A DNA stretch of 40,362 bases from assembly GCA_016873215.1 (NCBI GenBank), contig VGXU01000020.1, positions 1 to 40,362 of the forward strand. The letters are read 5' to 3'. This DNA comes from Planctomycetota bacterium (lineage in GTDB: Bacteria > Planctomycetota > Phycisphaerae > Sedimentisphaerales > Anaerohalosphaeraceae). How positions within the stretch are numbered: the stretch's first letter is position 1; the number at the start of each line of letters is the position of its first letter. The notes beneath the pieces are model-generated. The model saw only the letters and a program-made list of their open reading frames with translations, was not told the origin of the DNA and made no database searches. Positions 22,469 to 31,174 of the stretch are shown in pieces. Position numbers and translations under genes: made by a program.

Positions 22469-23446
22469 CTAAAAATTCCCCAGGCTGTTAATCATTGTAC
22501 TGTAAATTTTCACAAAAGCCTTCACAATCAATATTGCCATCACAAAGACAAAGGCGAAGTAAATAAGCCGAGGCGTCCATGTGGAAATGAGATTAAAACG
22601 AAACTGGGCTTTATCCAGATATATCTCGGCGAGTTTTTCGGAGGCTTTGTCGAGGTCGCCGGATTCTTCGCCGACGGACCACAGTTCGAGAAATTCAGGG
22701 GGCAGTGACGGACTGAAGCCATTGGACATCGGTTCGCCTGATTTGGCCGCAGTGTACCCGCCTTCGAAAAGACGAGCGACAGCCAGATTGCCGCAGGTAC
22801 AGGTTGCGGATTCGGCGCATTGCAGAATCGGGATGCCGGCTTTGTACATCACGGAAAAGACAGAACAGTATCGTCCAATCGCCAGGCAGCGAAAAGCCGA
22901 ACCCAGCAAAGGTATCCACAGCACGAAGGTGTTCTGAATACGACGCAGAATTCCCGAAGGAGGAGTCAATTTGACTATGAGAAACATTATTGTGAGAGGG
23001 GCATAAAATGAAATCAAAGAAGATATCACAATGTGGAGATATGTTTCCATGCCTCCGCCATCCAGGGTCGCCCACGGGACCGGTATTAAGAATATTCCCA
23101 CATGAATCATAAAAAAGGGATATATAAGCCCGCTCAGAATCATCCGTTTTTGTTTTTGCATAAACTGATACCAGTCGCCGAGATTTTTGAGGATTTCGGC
23201 CAACTGTCCTGTCTGTTCGCCGACATGAACCAACATTACGTCCAGGGGTTCAAACAGGCGGGGAAATGCTTTCATCGACTCCGACATTTCGACGCCGGCG
23301 TGGATGTCTTCTTCTATATGCCGGAGGATATGCCGATGGCGTCTGAGAGATCGCTGCTGCGTGGTTCGAATCGCCCGCAGGATGGGCAATCCCGCGTTCA
23401 GCAAGGTGGACAGATTTTGATAGAAGTTGATTCGGAAGTCAGCCAT
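22469..23446 (-). CDS. Type II secretion / type IV pilus inner-membrane protein (GspF/PilC family)
   Basis: A 325-aa platform protein with two T2SSF domains. The first (about 5-95) has LLNAGLPILRAI and HVGEQTGQLAEIL. The second (about 195-300) has MYKAGIPILQCAES and SVGEESGDLDKASEKLAEIY. Three membrane segments are visible. It is shorter than usual (about 400 aa) because the N-terminal ~70 residues are lacking; a stop two codons before ATG 23446 rules out a longer form. No other secretion gene is adjacent. The pilT-like ATPase at 2673 could be part of the same machine, though this is only a guess. Confidence 0.85.
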   Translation of the reverse strand: MADFRINFYQNLSTLLNAGLPILRAIRTTQQRSLRRHRHILRHIEEDIHAGVEMSESMKAFPRLFEPLDVMLVHVGEQTGQLAEILKNLGDWYQFMQKQKRMILSGLIYPFFMIHVGIFLIPVPWATLDGGGMETYLHIVISSLISFYAPLTIMFLIVKLTPPSGILRRIQNTFVLWIPLLGSAFRCLAIGRYCSVFSVMYKAGIPILQCAESATCTCGNLAVARLFEGGYTAAKSGEPMSNGFSPSLPPEFLELWSVGEESGDLDKASEKLAEIYLDKAQFRFNLISTWTPRLIYFAFVFVMAILIVKAFVKIYSTMINSLGNF

Positions 23447-23481
23447 GCGTCAGACAAGGCCCTGTGCTGGTATAGACAAGC

Positions 23482-24294
23482 TCACGGTTCGAGCATCCCG
23501 GCGCAGAAAGATAATTCCTGTACGGTGACGAGGATACCGCTGCATTTGGAGAGGCTTCCCGTGACGGTTTCAATCCGGCGGATGATTTCGTTGGTCAGTT
23601 TTTTCTCGATGACCGCCAGAATGAGTTTGCAGAATTCCGAATGGTTATTGGCGCCGACGGCGGCAAAGAGTGGGATGGATTTGAGACTGGCGTGGCTGTT
23701 CTGAGCGTCGAGGACGGAAAGAGAACAACTTTCGATGCCGGCCATTGCGCCGAGGATTTTTTGAAAGATGGTCTGGTCCTGGACGAGGACGCTGAGCAGA
23801 TTTTTTCGGCCGGGTTCATAGGTGGGGATGTCGCCTTCTGCGGCCTGAACAAAGCGGTCGTAAAGAGCCTTTTCTGTTTTGGCCGTGATCATTTTTTTGA
23901 CCGCCGCGGCATCCTGCATCGCCTGTGAAATCGAAGACAGCAGGCGAATATGGGTTGTGCTGTCGGCTGTCGGCGCAATAATAAAAACAATCAGGTGTAT
24001 TTTTTTTTGGTCCGGCGCTTCGAAATCGACGCCGTTTGGAACGGAAATCAGGCCGACCACGAAATCATGTACGTTTTTGAGTCGGCAGTGGGGGATAGCG
24101 ATATCATTTCCGAAAGCTGTGGAACCGAGCGTTTCCCGTTCCTGCAGAGCCTCCAGCACAGCTTCTTCTGAGACGTGTCTGCACAGGGGGCTTTTTCGGG
24201 CCAGCGAGGCGATTTCACACAGCACCATTGCTTTGTCTTCAAAGGCGCCATTAACCTGAACGCATTCACGGCGAATCACATCGGATAATTTCAT
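23482..24294 (-). CDS. EIIA(Ntr)-type PTS protein with C-terminal PII-like domain
   Basis: Residues 1-150 are a PtsN-like EIIA domain with the phosphorylatable His in NDIAIPHCR (His69) and the preceding LGSTAFG. Residues about 160-270 look like a PII/CutA-type ferredoxin fold: a start LLSVLV, a middle LILAVIEKK, and a GILVTVQELSFCAG ending that matches the GILF-type C-terminus of PII-like proteins. PtsN relays the state of the nitrogen PTS to partner proteins, and a PII-like domain could add a small-molecule sensor. No HPr or EI gene is nearby. GGAAA six nt before ATG 24294 supports the start. The PII-like call is inference from pattern. Confidence 0.8.
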   Translation of the reverse strand: MKLSDVIRRECVQVNGAFEDKAMVLCEIASLARKSPLCRHVSEEAVLEALQERETLGSTAFGNDIAIPHCRLKNVHDFVVGLISVPNGVDFEAPDQKKIHLIVFIIAPTADSTTHIRLLSSISQAMQDAAAVKKMITAKTEKALYDRFVQAAEGDIPTYEPGRKNLLSVLVQDQTIFQKILGAMAGIESCSLSVLDAQNSHASLKSIPLFAAVGANNHSEFCKLILAVIEKKLTNEIIRRIETVTGSLSKCSGILVTVQELSFCAGMLEP

Positions 24295-24321
24295 ACAGAG
24301 TTTCCGATAAAGAATCTGAAT

Positions 24322-26085
24322 TTACACGCCCACGCTATTGGCATCCGCCGGAGGTGCGGCTTCATTAGCGTCCATAGGAGCGGCTTCTTCTTCCGCAAAG
24401 CCCTTGGCCTTAGCCTGTTCCATTGCCTGTTGTTCCTGGTCCAGGAACGGTGTAATTTGTTCGTCGCCGGGATACTCTTTACGGAGTTCCTGAATCCGTG
24501 TCAGCAGGCGTTCGACTTCGGCTTCGGCGGCGGTGGTGCGGAGTTTGCGCCAATTGACGAAATCTTTTTTGATTCCTTCCAACACCATTGTGGAATCAAC
24601 GGGCAGCATCGGAATAAAATCGATGCCTTTCGTCAGCAGTATTGCGGTGGCCGATTGTGAAAATAGCGGGCCGTACTCTTTTGCTTTTTCCACCAGCTTG
24701 TCGAGTTCAAGCTGTGTTTTTTCGGCGGTTTCAAAATCTTCGATTCGGTCGGCCAGGCGGATTTTGCTTTTGACGACCAGAAGTTGTCCTTTGAGGACGG
24801 CGCAGGTGGCTTTTTGATCGACATCCCGAAGCTGCCCGGCGGCGGAGGCAGCCTGTTGATAGAATTGAGCGGCCTGGTCGAAATACGCTATAGCCTTTTT
24901 TGTCATTTCTATATCGGGTTTGGAAGCAATCGGGGAGGAGAGTCCTTCCGCCAATACGGTTTCATACGTTCTGAGGATTCCTTCGAGCCGCAATCCGAGG
25001 TCGGAGGCGGTGTACACTTTGGCCGCCGTAATCGCACCGGCCAGGGCATAGGCCTGTCCCAGCGACATACTCACATTCGGTTCGAGTTGGCGGGAGCTGA
25101 CTCTTTGATATTTTTCGATGATTTCATTAACCGAATTGATTATTTCATCGGTGTTTTTGTTGTGTTGGGTCAGTTGAGCGACGAGCCGGTCGAGCTGCTG
25201 TTTAACATTGTCTTTTTGCTGACGGATTTCGGCGTCCAGTTCCTGCCGCTGTTTTTGCAGATTATCTCGGGAGGATGAAGTTTTTAGACCTTGCAGTTTT
25301 TCTTCGGTCTGCCGCAGATTATCCTGGAGACGTTTGAGGTGGGGCTGGACTATCTCGAGGTCGGAACTTACCTCCGCCAAGGCGTTTTCGGACTGTTGTG
25401 CTTTGATATAATATTCTTTTTTCTGGCTTTTGAGGTCGAAACCGGCTTTTTCCAATTCGGCCTGCTTGTCAATGGCAGCGGTCTGGGCCTGCCGAAGTTT
25501 TTGGTCGGCCTGAGCATCAAGATCGAGCATTGTATCGCGGGCCTTCTGGTAGTTCTGCTGCAAAGCGGTCTTTTTTTCGAGAAGCTGTTTTTCTTTTGCC
25601 TGGGCTTCGGCAAGTTGGCCTTTGAGGCTTTGGGCGTTGGGGTCCGAACCAATCCATCGTTCTGTCTCGACGATTTCCGCATCCGACAAGGCCAGCAGGC
25701 CCTGTATGCGCTGGTTCTGAGCGGTATTGTCGGCCAGGCGTTCGAGTGTCTGATTAAGGGTTCCGATAGCTTTGCTTAACTGCGAGGTTTGCACCTGCAG
25801 GTCGGTCCAATTCAATTGCATTTTTGCCAGCCGCATATCCGCCGCGACCAGCGAGGCTGAATCTCCCGAAAGCCCGCCTGCCCGACTGCGGGAAAGCGTT
25901 TTTTCGAGTTGTTCGCTGGTTGCCTGTGGGTCTCTGTTTTTGGCGAAGTTATCGAGCGTTTCAGAGGTTTGCTGCTGAAACTGACGAGCGGCCTTGTCGT
26001 TGGGGTCTTCGGAGCAGCCGAAAAGACAAGCCGAAACGACACAGGCGAAAACGATTTGAATCCACATTGGTTTTACGATTCTCAC
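24322..26085 (-). CDS. Large coiled-coil lipoprotein of unknown function
   Basis: The family is not recognised. The 587-aa product has a signal peptide ending in lipobox CLFGC, with Cys at about residue 24. It is therefore lipidated by Lgt and anchored facing the periplasm. Most of residues 85-330 is Gln/Lys/Glu-rich coiled coil; residues 350-560 are helical and may be TPR-like; and the tail is rich in Glu, Ala and Pro. The GTG at 26085 has GGAG seven nt upstream and is preferred over ATG at 26067. It is the first gene of the minus-strand series, with its own promoter, and the PtsN-like gene follows after 27 bp. Confidence 0.78.
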   Translation of the reverse strand: MRIVKPMWIQIVFACVVSACLFGCSEDPNDKAARQFQQQTSETLDNFAKNRDPQATSEQLEKTLSRSRAGGLSGDSASLVAADMRLAKMQLNWTDLQVQTSQLSKAIGTLNQTLERLADNTAQNQRIQGLLALSDAEIVETERWIGSDPNAQSLKGQLAEAQAKEKQLLEKKTALQQNYQKARDTMLDLDAQADQKLRQAQTAAIDKQAELEKAGFDLKSQKKEYYIKAQQSENALAEVSSDLEIVQPHLKRLQDNLRQTEEKLQGLKTSSSRDNLQKQRQELDAEIRQQKDNVKQQLDRLVAQLTQHNKNTDEIINSVNEIIEKYQRVSSRQLEPNVSMSLGQAYALAGAITAAKVYTASDLGLRLEGILRTYETVLAEGLSSPIASKPDIEMTKKAIAYFDQAAQFYQQAASAAGQLRDVDQKATCAVLKGQLLVVKSKIRLADRIEDFETAEKTQLELDKLVEKAKEYGPLFSQSATAILLTKGIDFIPMLPVDSTMVLEGIKKDFVNWRKLRTTAAEAEVERLLTRIQELRKEYPGDEQITPFLDQEQQAMEQAKAKGFAEEEAAPMDANEAAPPADANSVGV

Positions 26086-26122
26086 CGGAAATCTCCATAA
26101 ATAAAGCGTTTAAGAAAGGCGT

Positions 26123-26152
26123 ATCGTACCGGCTTTTAGGGCCAGGTGTCAA
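26123..26152 (-). promoter_or_regulatory. Promoter of the coiled-coil lipoprotein operon
   Basis: A perfect TTGACA (26152-26147) is followed after 18 bp by TACGAT (26128-26123) on the minus strand. This is about 38 bp before the GTG start. It lies back to back with the plus-strand promoter at 26201-26229. Confidence 0.6.
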
Positions 26153-26200
26153 GCCTTTTCCTAAATTAAGAGATGGGCCTTTCGGCGGGTATGATTTGGC

Positions 26201-26229
26201 TTGACAGGGTATTTGAGGAGGGTTATCTT
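26201..26229 (+). promoter_or_regulatory. Promoter of the HEAT-like protein / peptide transporter operon
   Basis: A perfect TTGACA (26201-26206) is separated by 17 bp from TATCTT (26224-26229). Transcription would start near 26236 and could run through the HEAT-like gene and the ABC transporter genes. Confidence 0.65.
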
Positions 26230-26301
26230 AGGGCTATTCAAGTAAGGTTCTTAAACATGGCTTCGTCGAAGCAGAGTGATTTCAAACGAAAAAGGCGAAA
26301 T

Positions 26302-27456
26302 ATGGTAAAAAACAGGTGTGCACAGCTTTGTTTTCTTGTGTTTTTGATGTCCTTTTCGGCGTGGTCTGTTGATACGACCCAGATTGAGGAGGTTCGCAGC
26401 AAACTGGCGCAATCCAATACGCAGCCGGATGCGGCGGCACTTCAGGTCATCGATAATTTCTGGCGCAAAAGTATCGACCAGATGATGTTGACGGAAGATA
26501 CAGACGAGATGGTGACTCTGCGGCAGGACCTTGAGAAGTTCAAAGGCGAAAATTCTCTGAGTTTTTACGCTTCCACCTATTTGAAAACCGGCCATACGCA
26601 TCTCAAAGTGGCGATAGACACGGTTGGCAAGTGGCAACAAAACGCCAAGAAAGTGAATGTTGAAAGAAATCTGATGATTTTAATCACCCGGCTGGGCGGC
26701 GTGGAACTGGCCGATTTGGTTATGGGCAAATTGTCGGACGTCGATCTTATGGTTCGCTACTGGGCGGTACGGTCTTTGACCGGCAAGGAAATCATTTCAC
26801 AGTTGAAGTCCGATGTGACGGGCGATGAAAAGCTGACTGCTCAGATTATTTCCGCTCTTGAAGGGTATCTCAAGAATTCGAGCGATACATTGCCGCTGCC
26901 GTTTGCGGCGGATTTCGCGGCGGTGATGAATACCACGGCGTCCCGCAAGCTGCTTTATGTGATGGCAGATCGGCGGATTGAAGCCTATATGAAATGGGCG
27001 GTGACGGATGAAACGATTGATGCCGGGATATTAAAAAACATGGGCAAATTATTCTCCGCAGTCACTGACCCGGCGGAGAAACAGGAATTGCTGAGTCGGT
27101 TCGGTCAGTTGTATTCCTGTGTTGTGCAGCGGTATATGCTGGGTGAGAATTTACCGCAGAGTGCCAAAGACCAGCTTGTGACGGTGATTGCGGAAGTTGA
27201 GGACAATATTATCAGCAAACAAATCCCGGGGTGGATGTCGAAATTCAGAATCGATTTGAGTAAAAATATGCCCATGGATAAAGATTACGAATTTCTTTTC
27301 GGCACCGCGGAAAGGGCGGGAGAACTGGCCGGCCGATTGGGTTTTAATTATGGCAAGAATGGTTCGGGCAAGATACGGGTCTCGCCCATATCACTTCCGC
27401 CGGCCCCCAAGGCTTCCGTTGCCGAGGATACATCTAAGACCGCGGCACAACCCTAA
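26302..27456 (+). CDS. Secreted HEAT-like helical protein of unknown function
   Basis: A 384-aa product with a signal peptide (about 1-22, cleavage after FSAWS) and a mainly helical body. The stretch LADLVMGKLSDVDLMVRYWAVRSLTGKEI (about 124-152, with a short break) resembles one HEAT repeat; others are weak. The last 30 residues are Pro/Ala-rich. An ATG at 26257 with AAGG nine nt upstream is an alternative start, but ATG 26302 has AAAAAGG at a good distance and gives a normal signal peptide. The peptide-binding lipoprotein gene follows after 18 bp, so it may act with the transporter. The function is unknown. Confidence 0.75.
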   Translation: MVKNRCAQLCFLVFLMSFSAWSVDTTQIEEVRSKLAQSNTQPDAAALQVIDNFWRKSIDQMMLTEDTDEMVTLRQDLEKFKGENSLSFYASTYLKTGHTHLKVAIDTVGKWQQNAKKVNVERNLMILITRLGGVELADLVMGKLSDVDLMVRYWAVRSLTGKEIISQLKSDVTGDEKLTAQIISALEGYLKNSSDTLPLPFAADFAAVMNTTASRKLLYVMADRRIEAYMKWAVTDETIDAGILKNMGKLFSAVTDPAEKQELLSRFGQLYSCVVQRYMLGENLPQSAKDQLVTVIAEVEDNIISKQIPGWMSKFRIDLSKNMPMDKDYEFLFGTAERAGELAGRLGFNYGKNGSGKIRVSPISLPPAPKASVAEDTSKTAAQP

Positions 27457-27474
27457 GTCTTTTGAAACAGGACG

Positions 27475-29337
27475 ATGACAGAATTTTGTTTGTACCGTAA
27501 AGCCATCAGGAACATCACGTCGGGACTGCAATCCGGTGCAAGGGTATTATTTTTCTCGGCGGTGCTGCTGTCAACAGGAGTGTTTTCCGCTGGGTGCAGG
27601 AAACAATCCTCCATAGACCCCAATGAACCAATTGTTCTTCAGCAGCGGCTTCGTGCGCGTGTTCAGACGCTGGACCCGATGGATGTGCGGGATACGACGG
27701 GGACGTGCGTGGCTTCGGATGTATTTGATACGCTGTATGATTATCATTATCTACGGCGGCCTTATGAAATAATTCCGATGCTGGCGGCGGCGATGCCGAC
27801 GATTTCCGGCGACGGAAAATGTTATACGATACCTCTCCGTCGGGACGTTTATTTTCACGACGATGCATGTTTTCCGTGGGGCGAAGGCCGGCTGCTGAGA
27901 GCAGAAGACGTGGTATATGCATGGAAGCGCATCGCGGATGTCAAGACACGTTCGGTAAGCTGGTGGATTCTGGACAGGCGTATCGCGGGTCTGGATGATT
28001 TTCGGGAATATACCAAAGGCTGCAAGCCGGGCGAAGTGGATTATGACCGGCCCATAGAGGGACTGACGGCGGTGGATGATTATACATTGCAGATCAAGCT
28101 GAATCGTCCGTGGCCGCAGTTTATATACTGGATGGCGTATATCGCGACGGCGCCGGTGGCGCGTGAGGCGGTGAAATACTATGGGCCGGAAATCGGGTTT
28201 CATCCGGTGGGGACGGGGGCGTTTAAGGTTGACCGGTGGCTGTCGGGGGCGTTTGTGGAGGCGTCACGGAATCCGCGATATTATGACCGTTATCCGCTGG
28301 ATGGCGAACCCAACGATATCAAAGACGGTTTTTTGGCCGATGCGGGCAAGCCGCTGCCTTTAGTTGACAAAGTGGTCTGGCGGGTTGTTGTTGAAGACCA
28401 GCCTCGCTGGCGGCTTTTTCTGAAAGGCTTGCTCGATATGGTCGGCGTTCCCAAGGACAACTTCGGGCAGGTGTTCACTGCCGGGGTAAAAATGAGCGAG
28501 GAATTCACCAGCCGGAATATCCGGATGATAAATTTTGACGAGCCAAGTACTTTCTGGGTGGCGTTTAATATGAAAGACCCGGTGCTGGGGAATAATAAGC
28601 CGCTGCGTCAGGCGATCAGTTATTCCATCGACCGCCAAAAATTCATAGACATTTTTTTTGACGGCAGGGCACATGAGGCGTATGGCTTTATTCCGCCGGT
28701 AATGCCGGGGTATGACCCGAATATCATTGCGATTTCCAATTCTTATTATGATATGGCCAAGGCGCGGGAATGTCTTGAGGAGGCGAAAAAGATTGCCGGC
28801 GGGGAAATTCCGCGGATGCGTATCGCTATCGGTGGAACCGACTCCACTTACCGCCAGATGTGTCAGTATATGCAGCGGTGTATGACGGCAATCGGGCTGG
28901 ATGTTGAGATTGATTTGTTTGACTGGCCGACGTTTCTGGAAAAGATGCGCAAGGGTGATATGCAGATGTTTATTGCCGGCTGGACGGCGGATTATCCGGA
29001 TGTGGAGAGTTTTATGCAACTATTTTACAGCAAAAATATTCCGTATCCTAACGATTGCAATTATTCCAATCCGCGGTTTGACGCGATTTTTGAGAAGATA
29101 TCGACGATGCCGGACTGTCCCGAACGCACGGCCCTGTACCGAGAGGCGCAAAAAATTATCAATGAAGATGTGCCTTGCGCATTTGCATATCATCGTGTTA
29201 GCTTTATAATGTGCCACGAATGGATTCAAAACGTCAAGCCCAACTCGTATAAGAATGAGATGTCGGGGTGGGGGATGACGAAATATTACCGAATCGATCC
29301 GCAAAAGCGGGAGGAATATAAATGGAAGTATCGTTGA
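27475..29337 (+). CDS. Peptide ABC transporter substrate-binding lipoprotein 1 (SBP family 5)
   Basis: A 620-aa extracytoplasmic binding protein of the Opp/Dpp class. It has a long basic signal peptide with lipobox FSAGC (Cys about 41). The SBP_bac_5 fold follows with RVQTLDPMDVRD, YTIPLRRDVYFHDD, the HPVGTGAFKVDRW signature near 243, and LRQAISYSIDRQKFID near 378. At about 600 aa it is larger than OppA (about 540). A second, clearly related binding protein follows immediately, and the permease and ATPase genes come after. The ligand is not readable; peptides, possibly murein peptides given the genomic context, are likely. Confidence 0.9.
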   Translation: MTEFCLYRKAIRNITSGLQSGARVLFFSAVLLSTGVFSAGCRKQSSIDPNEPIVLQQRLRARVQTLDPMDVRDTTGTCVASDVFDTLYDYHYLRRPYEIIPMLAAAMPTISGDGKCYTIPLRRDVYFHDDACFPWGEGRLLRAEDVVYAWKRIADVKTRSVSWWILDRRIAGLDDFREYTKGCKPGEVDYDRPIEGLTAVDDYTLQIKLNRPWPQFIYWMAYIATAPVAREAVKYYGPEIGFHPVGTGAFKVDRWLSGAFVEASRNPRYYDRYPLDGEPNDIKDGFLADAGKPLPLVDKVVWRVVVEDQPRWRLFLKGLLDMVGVPKDNFGQVFTAGVKMSEEFTSRNIRMINFDEPSTFWVAFNMKDPVLGNNKPLRQAISYSIDRQKFIDIFFDGRAHEAYGFIPPVMPGYDPNIIAISNSYYDMAKARECLEEAKKIAGGEIPRMRIAIGGTDSTYRQMCQYMQRCMTAIGLDVEIDLFDWPTFLEKMRKGDMQMFIAGWTADYPDVESFMQLFYSKNIPYPNDCNYSNPRFDAIFEKISTMPDCPERTALYREAQKIINEDVPCAFAYHRVSFIMCHEWIQNVKPNSYKNEMSGWGMTKYYRIDPQKREEYKWKYR

Positions 29338-29338
29338 G

Positions 29339-31174
29339 ATGAATGGTATAAACGGGACGAAATGGATTTTGGGACTGGCGGCGGCAATGCTGGCCGTCGG
29401 CTGCGCAAAAAAAGGCGACTCTGCCTCTAAAGACGAGATGATTCTCTGCCCGTATCTGCCGTCGCGGATTCAAACGCTGGACCCGGGCAATGCCCGTGAC
29501 ATGTATTCCATGGAGGTGGCGGCCCATATCTATGAGGCTCTTTATGTCTATCATTATCTGAAGCGGCCTTATGAAATTATCCCTCTATTGGCGGAAGACT
29601 TGCCTGATATATCTCCCGATGGACTGACCTATACGATTCGCATTAAAAAAGACGTTCATTTTCAGGACGATGCCTGTTTTCTGGATGGCAAAGGCCGGGA
29701 GTTGAAGGCGTCGGATTTTGTCTATGCCCTCAAACGCATTGCCAATGTCAAATATGCCAGTCAGAACTGGGCTCCGTTCGATGGTAAAATAGTCGGTCTC
29801 GATGATTTCCGCGAGTACACGAAGGGATTCAAGAAGCAATGGGATGTAGATTACAGCAGACCTGTGGAAGGATTGCAGGCGATTGATGATTATACGCTGC
29901 AAATCAAGCTGACCCGTCCATGGCCGCAGATCGTTGAGATTGTCCTGACGGATACCTCGACGACCCCGATTCCGCATGAAGCCGTTGACTTTTACCGCGA
30001 AGACATTATCCGTCATCCGGTGGGTACGGGGCCTTTTAAGCTTAAAACACTGCAGCCGAGCTGTTTTGTTGAACTGGTGCGGAATAAAAACTGGCGAGGG
30101 GAGTCGTATCCATCGGAGGGAGAGCCGAGCGATAAAGAAAACGGTTTTCTGGATGATGCGGGCAAGCCCATTCCGTTTGCCGACCGGATTATTTGGCGTG
30201 TAATTGAGGAAGACCAGCCGGCGTGGCTTTTGCTGATGCGGGGCAATATTGATGCGATGGATGAATTGCGGGGCATTCCAAAGGACAATTTTGATAAAGC
30301 CGTAACGGTTGAACGCACACTGACACAGTCGCTGATAGAACGCGGTCTGAAATTGCAAATTTATAACGATCCTTCGATTTATTGGGTGGGGTTCAACTTA
30401 AAAGACCCCGTGCTGGGAAAGAATCTTCCCCTGCGAAAAGCCATTTGTCGGGCGATAGACCGCAACCGATTTATTGATTTGTTTACGAACGGGCGTGCGA
30501 TGCCGGCACATGGTTTTGTCCCTCCGGGGCTGGATTCGTATGACCCTGATATCGTTCAATCAGGTTACTCCAAATATGACCTGGCCGAGGCGAAGCAGCT
30601 TCTCAAGCAGGCCGAACAGATTCAGGGTGGTGCGATCCCTAAATTGAATCTGGCAATGCCTGGCACCGACACGCTCTATCGTCAGTACGGCCAGTTTTTT
30701 CAGCGTCAATTTGAACAAGTTGGACTGGAACTGGGCATTGACTATATGGATTGGCCGACCTATATGGAACGGGCAAACAAGGGGCAATGTCAGATGTTTA
30801 TGAATGGTATTGTAGCCGGGTGTCCGGATGCGATAGATTTTCTGGAGATGTTCACGACGAAAAGCTTCGCCCCCGGCGCCAATAAATTTTTCTATTCCAA
30901 TCCGGCGTATGATGCGTTATATGACAAAGTGCGTGTGATGCAGTCCAGCCCGGAACGGGTGGAAATTTACCGGACATTGGAACATATGGCGATGGATGAT
31001 TATCCCGCCGTATTTATACTTCACCGGGTTGCTTATACGTTAGGCCATGACTGGTATAAGAATTTCAAACCTCAGCTTTACAGCCATGGGTTATGCAAGT
31101 ACCGTCGGGTGGATGTGAAACAGCGGGAAGAGTATCCGGCGCTGCTGAAGAAGCTGGAAAGGGAAGGCAAATGA
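29339..31174 (+). CDS. Peptide ABC transporter substrate-binding lipoprotein 2 (SBP family 5)
   Basis: A 611-aa paralogue of the preceding protein, with signal peptide and lipobox LAVGC (Cys about 22). It shares long matching blocks with its neighbour, such as RRPYEIIP/KRPYEIIP, HFQDDACF, HPVGTGPFKL and LRKAICRAIDRNRFIDLF. A tandem duplication followed by divergence is the simplest history. ATG 29339 is one base after the previous stop, and the stop overlaps the permease start as ATGA, so the three are translationally coupled. It probably gives the shared permease a second ligand range. Confidence 0.91.
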   Translation: MNGINGTKWILGLAAAMLAVGCAKKGDSASKDEMILCPYLPSRIQTLDPGNARDMYSMEVAAHIYEALYVYHYLKRPYEIIPLLAEDLPDISPDGLTYTIRIKKDVHFQDDACFLDGKGRELKASDFVYALKRIANVKYASQNWAPFDGKIVGLDDFREYTKGFKKQWDVDYSRPVEGLQAIDDYTLQIKLTRPWPQIVEIVLTDTSTTPIPHEAVDFYREDIIRHPVGTGPFKLKTLQPSCFVELVRNKNWRGESYPSEGEPSDKENGFLDDAGKPIPFADRIIWRVIEEDQPAWLLLMRGNIDAMDELRGIPKDNFDKAVTVERTLTQSLIERGLKLQIYNDPSIYWVGFNLKDPVLGKNLPLRKAICRAIDRNRFIDLFTNGRAMPAHGFVPPGLDSYDPDIVQSGYSKYDLAEAKQLLKQAEQIQGGAIPKLNLAMPGTDTLYRQYGQFFQRQFEQVGLELGIDYMDWPTYMERANKGQCQMFMNGIVAGCPDAIDFLEMFTTKSFAPGANKFFYSNPAYDALYDKVRVMQSSPERVEIYRTLEHMAMDDYPAVFILHRVAYTLGHDWYKNFKPQLYSHGLCKYRRVDVKQREEYPALLKKLEREGK

